DNA of 51,188 nucleotides from an uncultured Prevotella sp. (GTDB lineage: Bacteria > Bacteroidota > Bacteroidia > Bacteroidales > Bacteroidaceae). The notes beneath the pieces were generated by a model. It did not search any database, was not told the origin of the DNA, and saw only the letters and a list, made by a program, of their open reading frames with translations. The position numbers were made by a program, and so were the translations under genes. The DNA lies in NCBI GenBank assembly GCA_900768785.1, contig CAAGEG010000075.1, forward strand, positions 1 to 51,188, written 5' to 3'. Below, in pieces: positions 44,818-51,188 of this stretch (its first letter is position 1; each line of letters opens with the position of its first letter).

Positions 44818-45840
44818 GTGTTTCAGTCAGATTCAACAATAACTCATGGTTCGGTTCCGGCTACTTCTGCCCATGCAGAAGAGGAACTATCTGTGCGTCA
44901 AGATGCTGATGCGCATGAGGGGAGTGTTGTTGGAATGAAGACAACAGCCGTAAAAGACTCTATTGTCAAAGCCGCTTTCAAAACAGACAATAACATTTTC
45001 TACCAACTTTCTAAGGATGCCGGCATTCTTGGCAGCGACTCTGTTGCAAAGACAGATAGTGTTGGTAACCACATGTATTATCGTGAGAGCTTTTTCCCCG
45101 AGAAATACATGACGCATCCAGAGGTTAACGAAGGTCGATATGGCGTACCGGGAGATCCTATACCTTATTCTATCAGAGGTGACAACACTGTAACATCAGT
45201 CTTGTTCGGATGTTTTATTCTTGCTTTGATAGCCTTTTCAAGGTCAAGACAATTCATTTTCAGACAAGCCAGAACCTTCTTTTTTGATCCAAAAAACCAA
45301 ACCACCAACGAGTCGGAAACAACCCAAGAATACAGATTTCAGTTCTTTCTTATCTTTCAGACTTGTCTGCTGTTGTCTGTCGTGGCTTTTCTTTATATTC
45401 AAGAGCGTGTGACAGACACGTTTATACTGTCTTCACCATATCAGTTGATAGCGATATTTTTCGGCGTCTTCGTAGCTTACATCATCATCAAGGTTCTGCT
45501 TTACAACTGCGTAAATATTATTTTTTTCAACAAAACAGATAATGTCCGGTGGTTAAGACATCTGTTCTTCATTTTATCATCAGAAGGAATGTTGCTCTTT
45601 CCGTTGGTTATGCTGCAGTCTTATTTTGATTTGTCATTACAAAAAGCATTGTTATACCTAATAATTGTTGTAATTTTAGTTAAAATAATGTTGCTTTATA
45701 AGTCATTTGTTATATTTTTTAAACAGAATTCTCATTTTTTGCAAATTGTTTTGTACTTTTGCACCCTTGAAATAATACCATTGCTCTCTTTGTGGGGCAT
45801 TTTGGTAATGATTGTGGACTATTTAAAGATAAATTTTTAA
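44818..45840 (+). CDS. DUF4271 membrane protein
   Basis: The protein has 340 residues, starting with GTG. The N-terminal 120 residues are polar, and about six membrane helices follow (roughly 124-141, 176-194, 208-226, 247-267, 276-296, 304-334). This is the Bacteroidetes family DUF4271, which commonly precedes hemD. Function is unknown. The GTG start is uncertain because the N-terminal stretch has little conserved content, and a later start is possible. Confidence 0.82.
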   Translation: MFQSDSTITHGSVPATSAHAEEELSVRQDADAHEGSVVGMKTTAVKDSIVKAAFKTDNNIFYQLSKDAGILGSDSVAKTDSVGNHMYYRESFFPEKYMTHPEVNEGRYGVPGDPIPYSIRGDNTVTSVLFGCFILALIAFSRSRQFIFRQARTFFFDPKNQTTNESETTQEYRFQFFLIFQTCLLLSVVAFLYIQERVTDTFILSSPYQLIAIFFGVFVAYIIIKVLLYNCVNIIFFNKTDNVRWLRHLFFILSSEGMLLFPLVMLQSYFDLSLQKALLYLIIVVILVKIMLLYKSFVIFFKQNSHFLQIVLYFCTLEIIPLLSLWGILVMIVDYLKINF

Positions 45841-45850
45841 GGTAAGACTG

Positions 45851-46597
45851 ATGGTAAAAAAGATTCTTGTATCGCAACCCAAACCAAGTAGCGAAAAGTC
45901 TCCGTATTTTGAAATGGAGAAGCAATATGGGGTGGAGCTCGTGTTCAGACCTTTTATAAAGGTGGAAGGAATGTCATCCAAAGAGTTTCGCCAGCAAAAG
46001 ATAAGCATTCTCAATTATACGGCAGTAGTATTTACTTCAAGACATGCCATAGACAATTATTTCAAATTGGCAAAGGAAATGAGACTTGAGATACCTGAAT
46101 CTATGAAGTATTTTTGTGTTACAGAGACAATAGCACTCTATATACAGAAATATATTCAATACAGAAAGCGCAAGATCTTCTTTGGCAAAACAGGAAAAAT
46201 AGACGATATTCTCCCTTTGATGCTAAAGCATAAGACCGAAAAATATCTTATACCTATGAGCAACGTTCACGATGATAGCGTGAAAAAGATGCTTGATGCC
46301 AAAGGTTTAGACCACACAGAGTGCGTCATGTATCGCACCGTGAGCAACGATTTCACCGATGAAGAGATAAAGTCTTTCGACTATGACATGTGTATTTTCT
46401 TCAGCCCATCGGGAATAAATGCTTTCAACAAGACGTTTGGTGCAGAAAAAAATGATAATGTCGTTGTGGGAACATTCGGACCGGCTACGGCAAAAGCCGC
46501 TCATGATGCAGGTCTGCATGTAGCAGTAGAAGCCCCCACAAAGGATTTCCCCTCAATGACAAGTGCTTTGAGAGATTTTCTTGACAGAAACAAATAA
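45851..46597 (+). CDS. hemD: Uroporphyrinogen-III synthase
   Basis: The protein has 248 residues of the HemD two-domain fold: VKKILVSQPKPSSEKSPYF at the start, VVFTSRHAIDNYFKL, and near the end FFSPSGINAFNKTF and VGTFGPATAKAAHDAGL. It closes and inverts ring D of hydroxymethylbilane to give uroporphyrinogen III. HemD sequences diverge strongly, but length, motifs and neighbours (DUF4271 before, rnpA after) support the call. Confidence 0.88.
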   Translation: MVKKILVSQPKPSSEKSPYFEMEKQYGVELVFRPFIKVEGMSSKEFRQQKISILNYTAVVFTSRHAIDNYFKLAKEMRLEIPESMKYFCVTETIALYIQKYIQYRKRKIFFGKTGKIDDILPLMLKHKTEKYLIPMSNVHDDSVKKMLDAKGLDHTECVMYRTVSNDFTDEEIKSFDYDMCIFFSPSGINAFNKTFGAEKNDNVVVGTFGPATAKAAHDAGLHVAVEAPTKDFPSMTSALRDFLDRNK

Positions 46598-46604
46598 CAA
46601 AATT

Positions 46605-47075
46605 ATGTCTATATCAGGCAATCTGACGTTTGGCAAACAAGAGAAGCTATGCGCCAAGAGGGCCATTGATCGTCTCTTTGTCGGAGGGAACAGCCGTTCG
46701 GTTGTGGCTTTTCCCATACGCTTGGTATATATGCCTGTTGAACGAGAGCAAGATGAAAGCCTTTTGAAGGTTCTTGTCACCGTGTCTAAGAAACATTTCA
46801 AACATGCTGTGGATCGTAATCGCACAAAAAGACTTTTGCGAGAGGCATGGCGATTGCATCGCAATGAGATATTACAACTGTTGCGTCTCAAACAAACAGG
46901 CGGTCTTGATGTGGCTTTGATATGGCTTGATGATAAGTTGTGGACAGCGAAAGATGTGGATAATCGTATGTCGTTACTGTTGAAACGTCTATCGGATAAA
47001 CTCTCTGAACAATTGACACACGCCAATAAAGCTAATGTTTCAACAGATGTCTCTGATAAAGACGTGATGCTATGA
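46605..47075 (+). CDS. rnpA: Ribonuclease P protein component
   Basis: The protein has 156 residues from the ATG at 46605; an earlier in-frame ATG (46581) overlaps hemD. The RnpA signature is AVDRNRTKRLLREAWR (68-83), and the protein is basic overall. It binds the RNase P RNA and helps mature the 5' ends of tRNAs. It is somewhat longer than the usual 110-130 residues because of a C-terminal Ser/Thr/Asp tail. It overlaps yidD (ATGA). Confidence 0.95.
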   Translation: MSISGNLTFGKQEKLCAKRAIDRLFVGGNSRSVVAFPIRLVYMPVEREQDESLLKVLVTVSKKHFKHAVDRNRTKRLLREAWRLHRNEILQLLRLKQTGGLDVALIWLDDKLWTAKDVDNRMSLLLKRLSDKLSEQLTHANKANVSTDVSDKDVML

Positions 47076-47314
47076 AACACTTATTCTCTATAATAGTAAA
47101 ATGTATAGTGTGGATGTTGTGTCTGCCTATATTGTTTTATCAAAGAGCAATATCCCCGTTTACACCGCCATCATGTCGTTTCACCCCAACATGTTCAGCC
47201 TATGCATTGGAGGCATTAAGGAAACACGGTCCCATAAAAGGCTTGTGGCTTGCCCTAAAACGCATCTTGCGCTGTCATCCGTGGGGAGGTAGCGGCTATG
47301 ACCCGGTGCCATAA
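47072..47314 (+). CDS. yidD: Membrane protein insertion efficiency factor YidD
   Basis: The protein has 80 residues with the conserved YidD block YQRAISPFTPPSCRFTPTCS and CHPWGGSGYDPVP, preceded by an amphipathic helix. It attaches to the inner face of the membrane and aids the YidC insertase. The start overlaps the rnpA stop (ATGA), the usual coupled arrangement. Confidence 0.96.
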   Translation: MKHLFSIIVKCIVWMLCLPILFYQRAISPFTPPSCRFTPTCSAYALEALRKHGPIKGLWLALKRILRCHPWGGSGYDPVP

Positions 47315-47372
47315 ATACCACATAACTTATATCTGCTTGAAAGAAGAAAATAAATAAACAATATATATTAAG

Positions 47373-48671
47373 ATGAAAAAGAACTTTGTTGAAGAATTGA
47401 GATGGCGCGGCATGCTGAGTCAAATAATGCCGGGTACGGAAGAGCTACTGCAAAAAGAACAAGTTACAGCATATCTTGGTACTGACCCTACTGCTGATTC
47501 TCTACATATAGGTCATCTCTGTGGCGTTATGATGTTGCGACACCTACAGCGTTGCGGACACAAACCGCTGGCTTTGGTGGGCGGTGCAACAGGTATGATT
47601 GGAGACCCATCGGGAAAAAGCCTCGAACGCAACTTGCTTGATGAGGAAACTCTGCGCCATAATCAAGAATGTATAAAGAAGCAGCTCGCTAAATTCCTTG
47701 ATTTTGAAAGCGATGCACCTAATAAAGCCGAACTTGTCAACAACTACGACTGGATGAAAGACATGGGTTTCTTGCAGTTTGCACGTGAGGTGGGTAAGCA
47801 TATCACCGTGAATTATATGATGGCAAAAGAGAGTGTTCAACAACGACTAAATGGCGAGGCTCGCGACGGACTGTCTTTCACAGAGTTTACATACCAACTA
47901 CTTCAAGGCTACGACTTCCTTCATCTTTACCAGCACAAAGGTTGTAAGCTGCAAATGGGTGGTAACGACCAATGGGGGAATATGACAACAGGTACAGAAC
48001 TCATTCGTCGCACTCTTGGAGGTGAGGCTAACGCTTATGCTCTTACATGTCCGCTGATAACAAAGGCTGACGGAAAAAAATTCGGCAAGACAGAAAGCGG
48101 CAATATATGGCTTGATGCCAAACGTACTTCACCGTACAAATTCTACCAGTTCTGGCTCAATGTTAGTGATGATGATGCAGAAAGATACATCAAAATCTTT
48201 ACAAGTCTGGACAAAGAAACTATCGACTCACTCATTGAAGAGCATCGTCAAGATCCGGGCAGACGCCAATTGCAACGCCGTTTGGCAGAAGAAGTGACCG
48301 TAATGGTACACTCTCGCGAAGACTACGACATGGCTGTCGAGGCTTCAAACATTCTCTTTGGAAAGTCGACAAAAGACAGCTTGCTGAAACTTAACGAGCA
48401 AACATTCCTTGATATCTTTGAGGGCGTGCCTCGTTTTGAGGTGTCACGTGATGTTATAGGACAACCTGCCGTCGAGTTGTTCACATCCGCAGCAGCAGTA
48501 TTTGCCAGCAAAGGAGAAATGCGCAAACTTGTTCAGGGAGGAGGCGTGTCTGTTAACAAGGAGAAACTTACCGCTTTTGACCGCAATATTACAGCAGAAG
48601 ACCTCATAGATGGTAAATACCTCCTCGTGCAACGTGGCAAAAAGAACTATTATCTCATTATCGTGAAATAA
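47373..48671 (+). CDS. tyrS: Tyrosyl-tRNA synthetase
   Basis: Class I synthetase of 432 residues charging tRNA-Tyr. HIGH-type motif HIGH in DSLHIGHLCG, substrate pocket YQLLQGYDFLHL and GGNDQWGN, KMSKS-type KFGKT, and a C-terminal S4 RNA-binding domain (about 365-430, with KLVQGGGVSVNKEK). It ends the metK-to-tyrS run, 58 bp after yidD. Confidence 0.98.
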   Translation: MKKNFVEELRWRGMLSQIMPGTEELLQKEQVTAYLGTDPTADSLHIGHLCGVMMLRHLQRCGHKPLALVGGATGMIGDPSGKSLERNLLDEETLRHNQECIKKQLAKFLDFESDAPNKAELVNNYDWMKDMGFLQFAREVGKHITVNYMMAKESVQQRLNGEARDGLSFTEFTYQLLQGYDFLHLYQHKGCKLQMGGNDQWGNMTTGTELIRRTLGGEANAYALTCPLITKADGKKFGKTESGNIWLDAKRTSPYKFYQFWLNVSDDDAERYIKIFTSLDKETIDSLIEEHRQDPGRRQLQRRLAEEVTVMVHSREDYDMAVEASNILFGKSTKDSLLKLNEQTFLDIFEGVPRFEVSRDVIGQPAVELFTSAAAVFASKGEMRKLVQGGGVSVNKEKLTAFDRNITAEDLIDGKYLLVQRGKKNYYLIIVK

Positions 48672-48744
48672 TAACAACACTGTTGACAAACAGGTTACTT
48701 TGACCTTTTAAGTTTCATTACACAACACTTTATGATTTTGAAAT

Positions 48745-49212
48745 ATGACAAATGAAGAATTAATGAGAAAAGCCATAGAGCTTTCTATAGAGAATGTTGC
48801 TAACGGAGGCGGACCATTTGGTGCCGTAATAGCACGCAATGGAGAAATCATAGCAACCGGTGTAAACAGAGTGACCGCAAACAACGACCCTACTGCCCAT
48901 GCTGAGGTAAGCGCAATTAGGGCTGCCGCCGAAAAACTCGGTAGATTTGACCTTAGCGACTGCGAAATATTCACCTCGTGCGAGCCATGTCCAATGTGTC
49001 TTGGAGCTATCTATTGGGCAAGACTCAACAAGATTTATTTTGCTAACAACAAGACAGATGCCAAAAACATAGGTTTTGACGACTCGTTCATCTATGATGA
49101 ATTAGCTCTACCTCGTGACCAACGTCATCTGTCTGCCGAAGAAATGATGCGCAACGAGGCTATTAAGGCATTTGAAGCATGGACGAAAAAAACCGATAAA
49201 ATAGAATATTAA
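48745..49212 (+). CDS. Nucleoside deaminase, guanine deaminase-like
   Basis: The protein has 155 residues of the cytidine-deaminase fold. Zinc site: His52 in AHAE with catalytic Glu54, and Cys82 and Cys85 in PCPMC. The C-terminus (FDDSFIYDELALP, then an acidic-basic helix) matches bacterial guanine deaminases of the GuaD type rather than TadA, which has a different loop. It would convert guanine to xanthine. The tRNA-editing role is less likely but not excluded. Confidence 0.88.
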   Translation: MTNEELMRKAIELSIENVANGGGPFGAVIARNGEIIATGVNRVTANNDPTAHAEVSAIRAAAEKLGRFDLSDCEIFTSCEPCPMCLGAIYWARLNKIYFANNKTDAKNIGFDDSFIYDELALPRDQRHLSAEEMMRNEAIKAFEAWTKKTDKIEY

Positions 49213-49242
49213 CACCTCAAAGTGTTATATCCCAATATCAGA

Positions 49243-49281
49243 CAGGCTGCATCAAACAAACGATGCAGCCTGTTGGCTTTT
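49243..49281. terminator. Hairpin terminator after the deaminase gene
   Basis: CAGGCTGCATC (49243-49253) pairs perfectly with GATGCAGCCTG (49262-49272), followed by TTGGCTTTTAAG on the plus strand. It lies between convergent genes and may serve both. Confidence 0.8.
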
Positions 49282-49295
49282 AAGAATATATAAAA

Positions 49296-49775
49296 CTATT
49301 CGGAAATCTTGTGGAATTCTTCAAGATAATAATCCTCATAGGACTTACCGTTTTCTGTATATTTATCAACGCCTTCAACAACGAGTTTGGAACTTGTTAG
49401 TTCTTTAACTGTTGATGTTACATAATAGATCTCATCCTCTATAATACAACATGTAAGTTTCCCGTTTTTATAGCTCCATGTACCGGTTACGTCCCAACCC
49501 CACCATTTGTTATTATAATAATCATATTCATTGGTCTCGTAGGTACCATCGGCATTAAACTTAGTCATAAATTTACCATCGTTGTTTGTGTGTTCTTCTG
49601 TAATTTTTCCATTTACTTTCTGCTGAAAAGTAGTAGAAACTTGTTGCCATGTGCCAACTAAATCTGATGCTGAACCTGAATCGTCATCATCGTCAGAACA
49701 AGATGTGAATGTAACTGAAAGTAAAGCGAATAATATAACCGCTATCGGATAACAATAATTTTTAAATGTTTTCAT
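49296..49775 (-). CDS. Lipocalin-like lipoprotein
   Basis: The protein has 159 residues. The lipoprotein signal ends at Cys26 (TFTSCSDDDDD), with an acidic run after the lipid-bearing Cys typical of surface-exposed Bacteroidetes lipoproteins. The body is beta-rich: LVGTWQQVSTTF, FNADGTYETNEYDY and GTWSYKNGKLTC follow the Lipocalin_4/5 style of Bacteroidetes. Ligand is unknown. It lies alone, downstream of the candidate structured RNA. Confidence 0.78.
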   Translation of the reverse strand: MKTFKNYCYPIAVILFALLSVTFTSCSDDDDDSGSASDLVGTWQQVSTTFQQKVNGKITEEHTNNDGKFMTKFNADGTYETNEYDYYNNKWWGWDVTGTWSYKNGKLTCCIIEDEIYYVTSTVKELTSSKLVVEGVDKYTENGKSYEDYYLEEFHKISE

Positions 49776-49843
49776 TGTTTTTGTTATTTGGCATAAGTTA
49801 AAATTAATTTATTAAAAATTAAGTCCGGTTCCTGAAAAGAGAC

Positions 49844-49881
49844 AATAAAAAAGCGTGGACTAATAACTTCGTCTACGCTTT
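49844..49881 (-). terminator. Rho-independent terminator of the candidate structured RNA
   Basis: On the minus strand AAAGCGTAGAC pairs with GTCCACGCTTT around a 10-base loop (one G-U or mismatch), followed by TTTATTG. The 5' arm overlaps the closing stem of the long hairpin at 49877-49996. Confidence 0.75.
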
Positions 49882-49996
49882 CTGTCGGTATTGGGGATAA
49901 CCATGCACACATATACGAGTAAAAGCCCACGCCAAAAGCGTGAGCATCAACTTTTACTCTTGTGTGCTTCTTCTAATTCCCCAATTTTCAGAAAGC
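49877..49996 (-). ncRNA. Candidate 6S-like structured RNA
   Basis: One long interrupted hairpin of 120 bases. From the outside in it has GCTTTCTG with CAGAAAGC; ATTGGGGAT with ATTCCCCAAT; a bubble; GCACAC with GTGTGC; GAGTAAAAG with CTTTTACTC; a bulge; and CACGC with GCGTG. A terminator with a U tract follows on the minus strand. A closing stem, central bubble and apical stem fit 6S RNA (Rfam has a Bacteroidetes 6S-Flavo family), but I cannot run a covariance search. A TATTCTTG at 49996-50003 is close to a -7 box. No protein frame in it looks real. Confidence 0.5.
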
Positions 49997-50003
49997 AAGA
50001 ATA

Positions 50004-50271
50004 CAAGCTAATGCTTTTTTATCTTAATGTCTTCTGTCTGTTTTGTTACATAGGCATATTATTTTATGTTTTGCAAAGATTCGTTTTAGCAAGTGCAAAG
50101 AAAGTTTACTTTCAATTTTTTCGCTTCGCTCAACAACTCGTGCCGAGCGTTAGAATCTTATGCAAAGATAATAAAAAACTATAAGTTATCTGATGTTTAA
50201 TGTTCATTTAGCTATATAATTTCATGAACTCTTGTATAACGCATTTTTTCAGCGTGCTTGTTTGCGATTTG
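50004..50271. other. AT-rich intergenic stretch
   Basis: No gene is convincing. A minus-strand TATCTTTG at 50163-50170 matches the -7 consensus but has no -33 box. The region separates the candidate RNA from the repeat arrays. Confidence 0.4.
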
Positions 50272-50359
50272 AAAAGAGGCTCTTTACGAATAGCAAAGAG
50301 GCGTTTTAGACATGCTAAAGGGCCATTTTATGATCCCAAAAGTGCCTCTTTCAAAAACA
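50272..50359. repeat. 22-bp repeat array (iv)
   Basis: Four contiguous units of 22 bp start at 50272, 50294, 50316 and 50338. The first three have AAAG at positions 2-5 and TTTA near 12-15; units two and three end in ATGC and CCC. The second unit carries GTTTTAGACATGC, close to GTGTTTAGATATGC in array (iii), so the skeleton is shared. The fourth unit is degenerate. Confidence 0.65.
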
Positions 50360-50393
50360 AACAACAAGTTTGAAAAAATCAATATCATTTACG

Positions 50394-50481
50394 CTAAACG
50401 CCATACTTGTTTAAGCCAAATGTCATAATCGTATAAGCAATACTATAATGCTGTTTTAGTCATTTCCTCTTTGCTTGTTAT
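50394..50481. repeat. Degenerate 22-bp repeat array (v)
   Basis: Three successive 22-mers (50394, 50416, 50438) end in TTTAAG, TATAAG and TTTTAG, and begin CTAAA, CCAAA and CAATA. A fourth (50460) is only weakly similar. Period and end pattern agree with the array next to it, but similarity is low. Confidence 0.4.
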
Positions 50482-50549
50482 AAAGCAGCAAATAGGCTTA
50501 GTAACGGAGAACATTTACTTCAATGCATTGAGTGTAAATTAAACAATGC

Positions 50550-50687
50550 GGTTACGGTTATAGTTTAAAACAATGAGACTCCCCACCCCTTTTTTAACTT
50601 TATAATATATTGATATATAGATAGCTATATAATTATAAGGGGGTGGTTGACACCCTTAAATAATTAACTGTAACCATAACCATAACC
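50550..50687. repeat. Palindromic element C with 6-bp tandem arms
   Basis: GGTTAC GGTTAT (50550-50561) face GTAACC ATAACC ATAACC (50670-50687). The AT-rich core is flanked by CCCCACCCC (50581-50589) and GGGGGTGG (50639-50646). Its reverse complement aligns with element A, sharing TACAGTTA, a TTTAAGGG box and an AAAAGGGGTG box. Length is 138 bp. It encodes nothing. Confidence 0.8.
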
Positions 50688-50790
50688 AAACAAGGTCAAT
50701 TCAAATAACTCTTAAAAGATTTATTAATAATCACTTATGATATATTTTAGCCAATAGCACTAAGGAAGTTATTTTCTTCATTTAAGCGAG

Positions 50791-51021
50791 TTATAAATAA
50801 TTATAGCCAGTACAGATAAGTTTCTTCAATCCAAGATGATTGAAATGAAGGGCGAAATATTTGAAGAAGTTACTTTCGTAAGGATCATCGCAGTTGCAAA
50901 GCACAGTTTTGCCATGGAAATGCTGCCAATAATGCTGCAACTCCATCTCTATGTCGGACATCTGAGTGTAGAACTCATCCTTCTTTGCCGTCTTGGCTGA
51001 ATTCAGATTTTTGTTTGCCAT
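50791..51021 (-). pseudogene. Truncated EcoRI-family adenine-specific DNA methylase
   Basis: The protein has 76 residues from the ATG at 51021. The start KTAKKDEFYTQMSDIEMEL, then CNCDDPYESNFFKYFALHF and KKLICTGYNYL, is the N-terminal end of the EcoRI methyltransferase family. Full-length members are several times longer, so the catalytic remainder is missing after the stop at 50791. Palindromic element C lies 103 bp past the stop. It is probably a dead remnant of a transferred modification gene, unless the short form is used for binding. Confidence 0.75.
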
Positions 51022-51057
51022 AAAAATATTGATAGTTGTTAGGCACTCAACTATCAA

Positions 51058-51188
51058 TCACGCCGAGACACAATAATGGCGCGATGCACCTTATTGCGTT
51101 CAGCTTTGAGGTAGCGTAGGAAGGAAACCTCAGTCGATTATAAGAATGCATCACGCCTATTGCGTGATTGCATTGCTAATATAATCAA
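51058..51188 (-). other. Short coding-like remnant and imperfect repeats at the window edge
   Basis: The minus strand at 51060-51137 reads EVSFLRYLKAERNKVHRAII and a few more residues before a stop. It has no start and looks coding-like, perhaps the tail of a broken gene upstream of the methylase fragment. Two loosely related blocks, each containing TATTGCGT with ATGCA nearby, lie about 65 bases apart. Nothing firm can be said because the window ends here. Confidence 0.3.

Noticed and set aside
49891..50184. Plus-strand open frame of 97 codons
   Set aside because: It runs through the long hairpin of the candidate RNA, and its protein sequence shows no family-like pattern.
51058..51188. Insertion-sequence end at the right edge
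   Set aside because: The two TATTGCGT blocks are loose direct repeats, not terminal inverted repeats, and no transposase is present.

Overview
The window comes from a low-GC chromosome of the Bacteroidetes, almost certainly the order Bacteroidales. Start codons lack Shine-Dalgarno sequences. Many genes are preceded by the Bacteroidetes housekeeping promoter, a -7 box TAnnTTTG with a -33 TTTG about 19-21 bases upstream (clearest at cysS, metK, the efflux operon and argS). The gene content also fits: DUF4492-cydAB, DUF4294 and DUF4271 proteins, a uridine-kinase-like protein with a ThrRS-like N-terminus, the hemD-rnpA-yidD-tyrS string and FKBP lipoproteins. The family (for example Prevotellaceae) cannot be fixed from the sequence alone. 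No rRNA or tRNA gene, complete insertion sequence or CRISPR array was seen.

Layout. 1-570: a palindromic repeat element and a decayed gene fragment. 573-7535: cysS (minus), then an acetate/succinate-type CoA transferase, an epimerase, a PAP2-family membrane enzyme, a DUF4294 protein and ferritin (plus). 7673-11201: a Na/Pi symporter with a PhoU-like tail, divergent from the nucleoside kinase. 11500-14579: a cytochrome bd oxidase operon led by a DUF4492 protein (minus). 14828-20696: an efflux operon (coiled-coil protein, TolC, HlyD, two ABC-2 permeases). 20716-25610: mntP, mrp, trmB and rnr (minus). 26150-32211: a glutaminyl-cyclase-like lipoprotein, a fused C26-M19 peptidase under an Lrp/AsnC regulator, and three FKBP isomerases (minus). 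32400-36591: sirtuin, argS, RNase H, serine-acetyltransferase-like protein and LMW phosphatase (plus). 36643-39712: recX, prmC, a ribbon-helix-helix protein, a membrane protein and an SPFH protein (minus). 39940-49212: a CE7 esterase, enolase (minus), metK, DUF4271, hemD, rnpA, yidD, tyrS and a guanine-deaminase-like protein. 49296-51188: a lipocalin-like lipoprotein, a candidate structured RNA, repeat arrays, a palindromic element and a truncated EcoRI-type adenine methylase.

The genes are mostly housekeeping: tRNA charging, RNA processing, redox, envelope and central metabolism. The unusual material is between the genes. Three elements of about 140 bp (1-138, 41516-41657, 50550-50687) share one architecture: short tandem units of 8, 9 or 6 bp, then an AT-rich core with G/C-rich boxes, then the same units inverted. 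Each element has its own unit sequence. Several intergenic arrays have a strict 22-bp period; two of them (11348-11440 and 41245-41358) share unit skeleton and tail, and both sit between convergent genes. Two of the palindromic elements lie just downstream of a 22-bp array. A long minus-strand hairpin followed by a terminator (49844-49996) looks like a 6S-type small RNA.
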